This document shows positions 60,702-64,000 of a stretch of 64,000 nucleotides of DNA, one piece after another (position 1 is the stretch's first letter; the number at the start of each line of letters is the position of its first letter). This stretch comes from Cognatundibacterium rugosum (GTDB taxonomy: Bacteria; Pseudomonadota; Gammaproteobacteria; Burkholderiales; Burkholderiaceae_D), in contig NZ_JACOGG010000017.1 in assembly GCF_014284365.1 (NCBI RefSeq), forward strand, positions 1-64,000, read 5' to 3'. The notes under the pieces were generated by a model. It worked only from the letters and a program-made list of their open reading frames with translations, was not told the origin of the DNA and made no database searches. The translations under genes and the position numbers were made by a program.

Positions 60702-61852
60702 ATCTGCGTCGTATCCGTGTCGTCGCCTATAAAGAGTGGCGCGAAATTGTGCGTGACCGTTTGTTCTTCACGCTCGCCTTTGTGGTGCCTTCACTGCTGA
60801 TGCTGTTGTTTGGTTACGGCTTGTCACTCGATGTGGAACATATCCCGCTGGCTATCGTCGACTATGATCAGTCGGTCAGCTCGCGCGAGTATGCGCATCA
60901 GTTCAGTGATTCACGTTACTTTGCATTTCAGGCTTACAGTCAGCGTGAATCCGAACTCGAAAAACTGGTGATGGATAACAGCATACGTGCCGTGATTATT
61001 ATTCCACCGCAGTTTGGCGCCCGCCTCAAAGCCGGGCAGCCAGCCGATGTGCAGACCTGGATCGATGGTACTTTCCCATTCCGCGCGCTGACGGCCAAGG
61101 GCTATGTCAGCGCCATCAATGCAGCGGCCAATATCGAACAGTTATCCGCGCATTTATCCGCACTCAGCGGGATACCACAAGCCACGCTGCGCGCCGCGTT
61201 TCAGCCGGTTAAGGTGGAAATACGCTATCTGTATAACCAGGAAGTCAAAAGTATCTGGTCTATCGCACCCAAGCTGATTATGGTGATTTTGATGCTGTCG
61301 CCGCCATTTCTGACCGCACTTGGCGTGGTCAGGGAAAAAGAATCGGGCGCGATTTACAACGTCTATTCGTCCACGCTGTCGCGCGGTGAATACCTGGTTG
61401 GCAAACTCCTACCCTATGTCGCGATTTCAGTGGTGAACGCCTGTCTGCTGACTGCTTTTGCCTTATTCCTGTTTGGTGCACCGTTCAAGGGGAATCTGCT
61501 GTTTTTCCTGCTGGCCACCATCTTGTATGTGGTCTGTACCACGGGCATAGGTTTGCTGGTGTCGGTGATGGTCAATACCCAGGTTGCCGCCATGGTAGGG
61601 ACAGCGATTGTGACGGTGGTACCTGCGGTGCTGTATTCCGGCATGATCATTCCTATTCCTTCCTTGTCGGCAGTCGCCAGCGTGATTGCGCATGCCTTGC
61701 CCGGCATGTACTACGCCGAGATTGCGATCGGCAGTTTCCTGAAAGGCGTGGGCTTTGCTGCCCTGTGGCCGGATATGCTGATCCTGGTCCTGTATTCGTT
61801 TGGCTTGTTCAGTGCGGGTTTTCTGGCCTTCCATAAACGTCCGGCAAATTAA
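60698..61852 (+). CDS. ABC-2 type permease, first subunit (YbhS-like)
   Basis: The 384-residue protein has one N-terminal helix (about 22-42), a large periplasmic domain (about 45-175) and five helices in the C-terminal half. These include a characteristic VVREKESGAIYNVYSSTLSR loop between the second and third helices. The start overlaps the ATPase stop by four bases. It pairs with the next permease to form the drug- or lipid-export pore. Confidence 0.92.
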   Translation: MNLRRIRVVAYKEWREIVRDRLFFTLAFVVPSLLMLLFGYGLSLDVEHIPLAIVDYDQSVSSREYAHQFSDSRYFAFQAYSQRESELEKLVMDNSIRAVIIIPPQFGARLKAGQPADVQTWIDGTFPFRALTAKGYVSAINAAANIEQLSAHLSALSGIPQATLRAAFQPVKVEIRYLYNQEVKSIWSIAPKLIMVILMLSPPFLTALGVVREKESGAIYNVYSSTLSRGEYLVGKLLPYVAISVVNACLLTAFALFLFGAPFKGNLLFFLLATILYVVCTTGIGLLVSVMVNTQVAAMVGTAIVTVVPAVLYSGMIIPIPSLSAVASVIAHALPGMYYAEIAIGSFLKGVGFAALWPDMLILVLYSFGLFSAGFLAFHKRPAN

Positions 61853-61864
61853 AGGAGTAGCACG

Positions 61865-63025
61865 GTGACTTTATTTTTTTTGAACCGGGTTTGGTGGCGA
61901 CGGGTGCAGGCCATGACCTGGAAAGAGTTATTGCAACTGTTGCGCGATCCGGTCTTGCTGGTATTCGTGCTGTATGCATTTACTGCCGATATTTATAACG
62001 CAGCATCCGGCGTGTCATTCCAGTTAAATAATGCGGCATTAGTCTTGTCGGATAGTGATCGTAGTGCGGCTTCGCGTGAGCTGGCAGCGCGTTTTATGCC
62101 GCCGGAATTTCGCTGGGCCGGAGCCATGACGCATCCTGAACAGGGCCAGCACATGCTGGATGATGGCAAGGCGATGGCGGTACTGGATATACCACCGGGC
62201 TTTGGTACTGCACTTGCACGTGGTGATGGCAGTGCGGTACAGATGCAGATAGATGCTTCGAATTCAGTACAGGGTTTTCTGGCGGCGGTAGATGCGACCC
62301 AGATCATTGCGCGTTATGGGCTGGAGCAAAGCGCCAGCCGGCTCGGTGTTGACCTCAGCGCTGGCCTCGCGGCCGGTCCTGTGATTAGCAATCACACCCG
62401 GGTCTGGTTCAATCCAAATCAGAATGACGCCTGGTTTATGGGGATTTCTGAATTGCTGAATGTCGTGACCCTGTTTTCCATGCTGTTGCCAGCGGCCGCC
62501 ATGGTCAGGGAAAAAGAACGTGGCACGATAGAACAATTATTGGTGTCGCCGCTGTCGCCACTGCAAATCATGCTGCCTAAGATTATTGCGATGGTAGCGG
62601 TGATACTGGGTGGTACTGCACTGGGTTTGTTCGGTGTACTGGTACCGGTATTTTCTATACCGGTGGCAGGCAGTTTGCTGCTGTTTTTTGCACTGACCAC
62701 GGTGTATGTGAGTACGCTGGCAGGTATAGGGATAGGCATTGCAACCGTCACCCGCAATATGGCGCAGGCTGGCATGATGGTGATCCTGATCCTGGCACCG
62801 ATGATGTTTTTATCCGGTGCCTGGACGCCGCCGGAAGCCATGCCCGCTGTGATGCGCTGGGGGATGTATGTGTCGCCGCTGTATTACTACATCAATGCCA
62901 GTTACGGCATTCTGATGAAGGGCGCGGGTATCACGGTGTTATGGCCCATGTTTGCAGGCATAGTCGTGCTTGGTTTGCTGGTGCGCAGTGTGACCATGCT
63001 GCGCTTTAAAAAACAATTTCAATGA
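61865..63025 (+). CDS. ABC-2 type permease, second subunit (YbhR-like)
   Basis: The 386-residue paralogue of the preceding gene has the same topology and the MVREKERGTIEQLLVSPLSP loop. Translation starts at a GTG (61865) with AGGAG seven bases upstream, 12 bp after the previous stop. It completes a five-gene TolC/HlyD/ATPase/permease export operon. The substrate is unknown; related systems export cationic drugs or act on membrane lipids. Confidence 0.92.
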   Translation: MTLFFLNRVWWRRVQAMTWKELLQLLRDPVLLVFVLYAFTADIYNAASGVSFQLNNAALVLSDSDRSAASRELAARFMPPEFRWAGAMTHPEQGQHMLDDGKAMAVLDIPPGFGTALARGDGSAVQMQIDASNSVQGFLAAVDATQIIARYGLEQSASRLGVDLSAGLAAGPVISNHTRVWFNPNQNDAWFMGISELLNVVTLFSMLLPAAAMVREKERGTIEQLLVSPLSPLQIMLPKIIAMVAVILGGTALGLFGVLVPVFSIPVAGSLLLFFALTTVYVSTLAGIGIGIATVTRNMAQAGMMVILILAPMMFLSGAWTPPEAMPAVMRWGMYVSPLYYYINASYGILMKGAGITVLWPMFAGIVVLGLLVRSVTMLRFKKQFQ

Positions 63026-63077
63026 TCACTGCAAAAAAGCTGTACCACGCTTTTTGACAGAAAAAAAAGGATAAGCT

Positions 63078-63857
63078 ATGCATCAACAATCTGCTCTGAC
63101 ATCCCTGCAAGGCAAACGTGGTTTGATTATCGGGCTGGCCAATGAGCACAGTATCGCCTGGGGTTGCGCAAAAGTGGCGCATGCGCTGGGGGCACAACTG
63201 GTGCTTAGCTGTGTGAATGAAAAAGCAGCGCAGTTCGTCGCGCCGCTGGCGCAGCAACTTGAGGCACCGCTGATCGTGTGCAATGTGGAGCAGGACGATG
63301 CATTGGCAAACCTGGTGCAGCAGGCGACAGCGGACGGGCAGCGCATTGACTTTGTGATTCACTCTATTGCCTGGGCGCCACTGGACGATTTGCACGGACG
63401 CGTGATCGACAGTTCTGCCACAGGATTTTGCCGTGCGATGGATATTTCTTGTCATTCCTTCGCACGTCTGGCTAAGCTATGCGAGCCGCATCTGAGTCCG
63501 TCCGCCAGCCTGATCACCATGACTTATCTGGGCGCGGCGGAAGCGGTCGATCATTATGGCCTGATGGGGCCGGTCAAGGCGGCGCTGGAATCGCTGGTAC
63601 GTTATCTGGCCAGTGAAATGGGGCCGGCCGGAACCCGCGTGCATGCGGTCTCGCCCGGCCCGGTACCAACCCGCGCCGCATCTGGTTTGCAGGATTTTGA
63701 TGGATTAATGGACAAGGCCAGACAGCGTGCGCCTTTACGTCGTCTGGTTAGCTTGGATGAAATTGGTCAGCTGGCGGCATTTCTGGTCAGCGATGCGGCT
63801 TCCGGTATGACAGGGCAGACCCTGTATGTTGATGGTGGCTATCACATCGTGAATTGA
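63078..63857 (+). CDS. FabI-like enoyl-ACP reductase (SDR family)
   Basis: The 259-residue protein has the divergent FabI cofactor segment LIIGLANEHSIAWG rather than the classical SDR glycine loop. The FabI catalytic set Tyr150, Tyr160 and Lys167 (TYLGAAEAVDHYGLMGPVKA) has the usual 10- and 7-residue spacings. It should reduce an enoyl thioester with NAD(P)H. It lies ten bases before a MaoC-type gene, a pairing seen in Burkholderiales clusters with phosphate acetyltransferase and acetate kinase, so it may be a second FabI rather than the main fatty-acid enzyme. AAGGATAAG precedes the ATG. Confidence 0.87.
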   Translation: MHQQSALTSLQGKRGLIIGLANEHSIAWGCAKVAHALGAQLVLSCVNEKAAQFVAPLAQQLEAPLIVCNVEQDDALANLVQQATADGQRIDFVIHSIAWAPLDDLHGRVIDSSATGFCRAMDISCHSFARLAKLCEPHLSPSASLITMTYLGAAEAVDHYGLMGPVKAALESLVRYLASEMGPAGTRVHAVSPGPVPTRAASGLQDFDGLMDKARQRAPLRRLVSLDEIGQLAAFLVSDAASGMTGQTLYVDGGYHIVN

Positions 63858-63866
63858 GGAAAAAAG

Positions 63867-64000
63867 ATGAATGATCCTGTGTATCCGGTCGCCAGCGACC
63901 AGCAACAGATAGTGAATGTGGTGTATGACGATATCTATATCGGACAACGCGCCAGCACTGAAAGAACCCTGACGCATGCTGATATCCAGGCCTTCGCTAC
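63867..64000 (+). CDS. MaoC-domain protein, N-terminal part (cut by window edge)
   Basis: Forty-four complete codons are visible, beginning MNDPVYPVASDQQQIVNVVY. The segment DIYIGQRASTERTLTHADIQ then F-A resembles the start of a MaoC-type enoyl-CoA hydratase. It also fits the N-terminal domain of the bifunctional enoyl-CoA hydratase/phosphate acetyltransferase found next to FabI-like genes. GAGGA lies nine bases before the ATG. The second domain, if any, is outside the window. Confidence 0.7.
   Translation, partial: MNDPVYPVASDQQQIVNVVYDDIYIGQRASTERTLTHADIQAFA

Noticed and set aside
1-64000. CRISPR array, tRNA or rRNA genes, integrase or prophage
   Set aside because: No regularly spaced repeats, no tRNA-like cloverleaf ends or rRNA blocks and no integrase or phage structural genes were seen; the only mobile DNA is the IS end.

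Overview
The window looks like chromosome of a Gram-negative betaproteobacterium of the order Burkholderiales, most likely an Oxalobacteraceae member such as an Undibacterium-like organism. This placement is inferred from protein style and gene content (ohr/ohrR, PHA synthase and a phasin, dnaE, glnS, LPS genes, CYP153). It is not proven, because no rRNA or tRNA gene is present. Composition is moderate, with AT-rich intergenic patches.

Layout. Positions 1-126 hold the end of an IS3-family (IS150-type) element next to an organic-peroxide module (ohr, ohrR). Positions 1.4-15.7 kb are core and signalling genes: pyrF, an HDOD protein, a four-gene envelope-sensing operon (two LiaI/LiaF-like membrane proteins, a LytS/AlgZ-type kinase and a LytTR regulator), a spermidine-synthase-like protein, an orphan ParB-like protein, a phasin with a histone-like tail, a MazG-like hydrolase, a PilZ protein, an MFS carrier, a TonB-C-like protein and an Hpt-receiver protein with a damaged receiver. 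Positions 16-17.8 kb hold a tandem duplication of an OmpA-like barrel gene with its leader and terminator. Positions 17.7-22.8 kb hold a cytochrome c, pepD, a second TonB-C-like protein and a Tat-exported sulfatase.

The most unusual part is 22.98-34.99 kb, where six consecutive minus-strand genes encode oxidative enzymes or their partners: an FAD amine oxidase fused to a complete lipoxygenase domain (1329 aa), a multicopper oxidase, and a four-gene operon of tyrosinase, a small unknown protein, a LodA-like quinone-cofactor amino-acid oxidase and its LodB-like flavoprotein. Next to it (35.7-40 kb) is a complete CYP153-type P450 module: AraC regulator, [2Fe-2S] ferredoxin, P450 and ferredoxin reductase. 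A tandem operator lies in its divergent promoter. Together these 17 kb look like an accessory oxidative-metabolism region inserted between ordinary genes.

Positions 40-50.8 kb return to core functions: glnS, dnaE, an O-antigen-ligase-like protein, msbA, waaF (preceded by an 18-codon coupled leader ORF) and a Crp/Fnr regulator. Positions 50.9-54 kb hold a periplasmic-binding/PAS/GGDEF protein and a DUF808 protein. Positions 54-64 kb hold PHA synthase facing a five-gene TolC/HlyD/double-ATPase/ABC-2 permease operon across a perfect 16-bp palindrome. A FabI-like reductase and the start of a MaoC-type protein close the window.

Several protein starts were moved from the longest ORF on the basis of Shine-Dalgarno sites, overlaps or promoter position. 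Function statements rest on motif recognition by eye; no database search was run.
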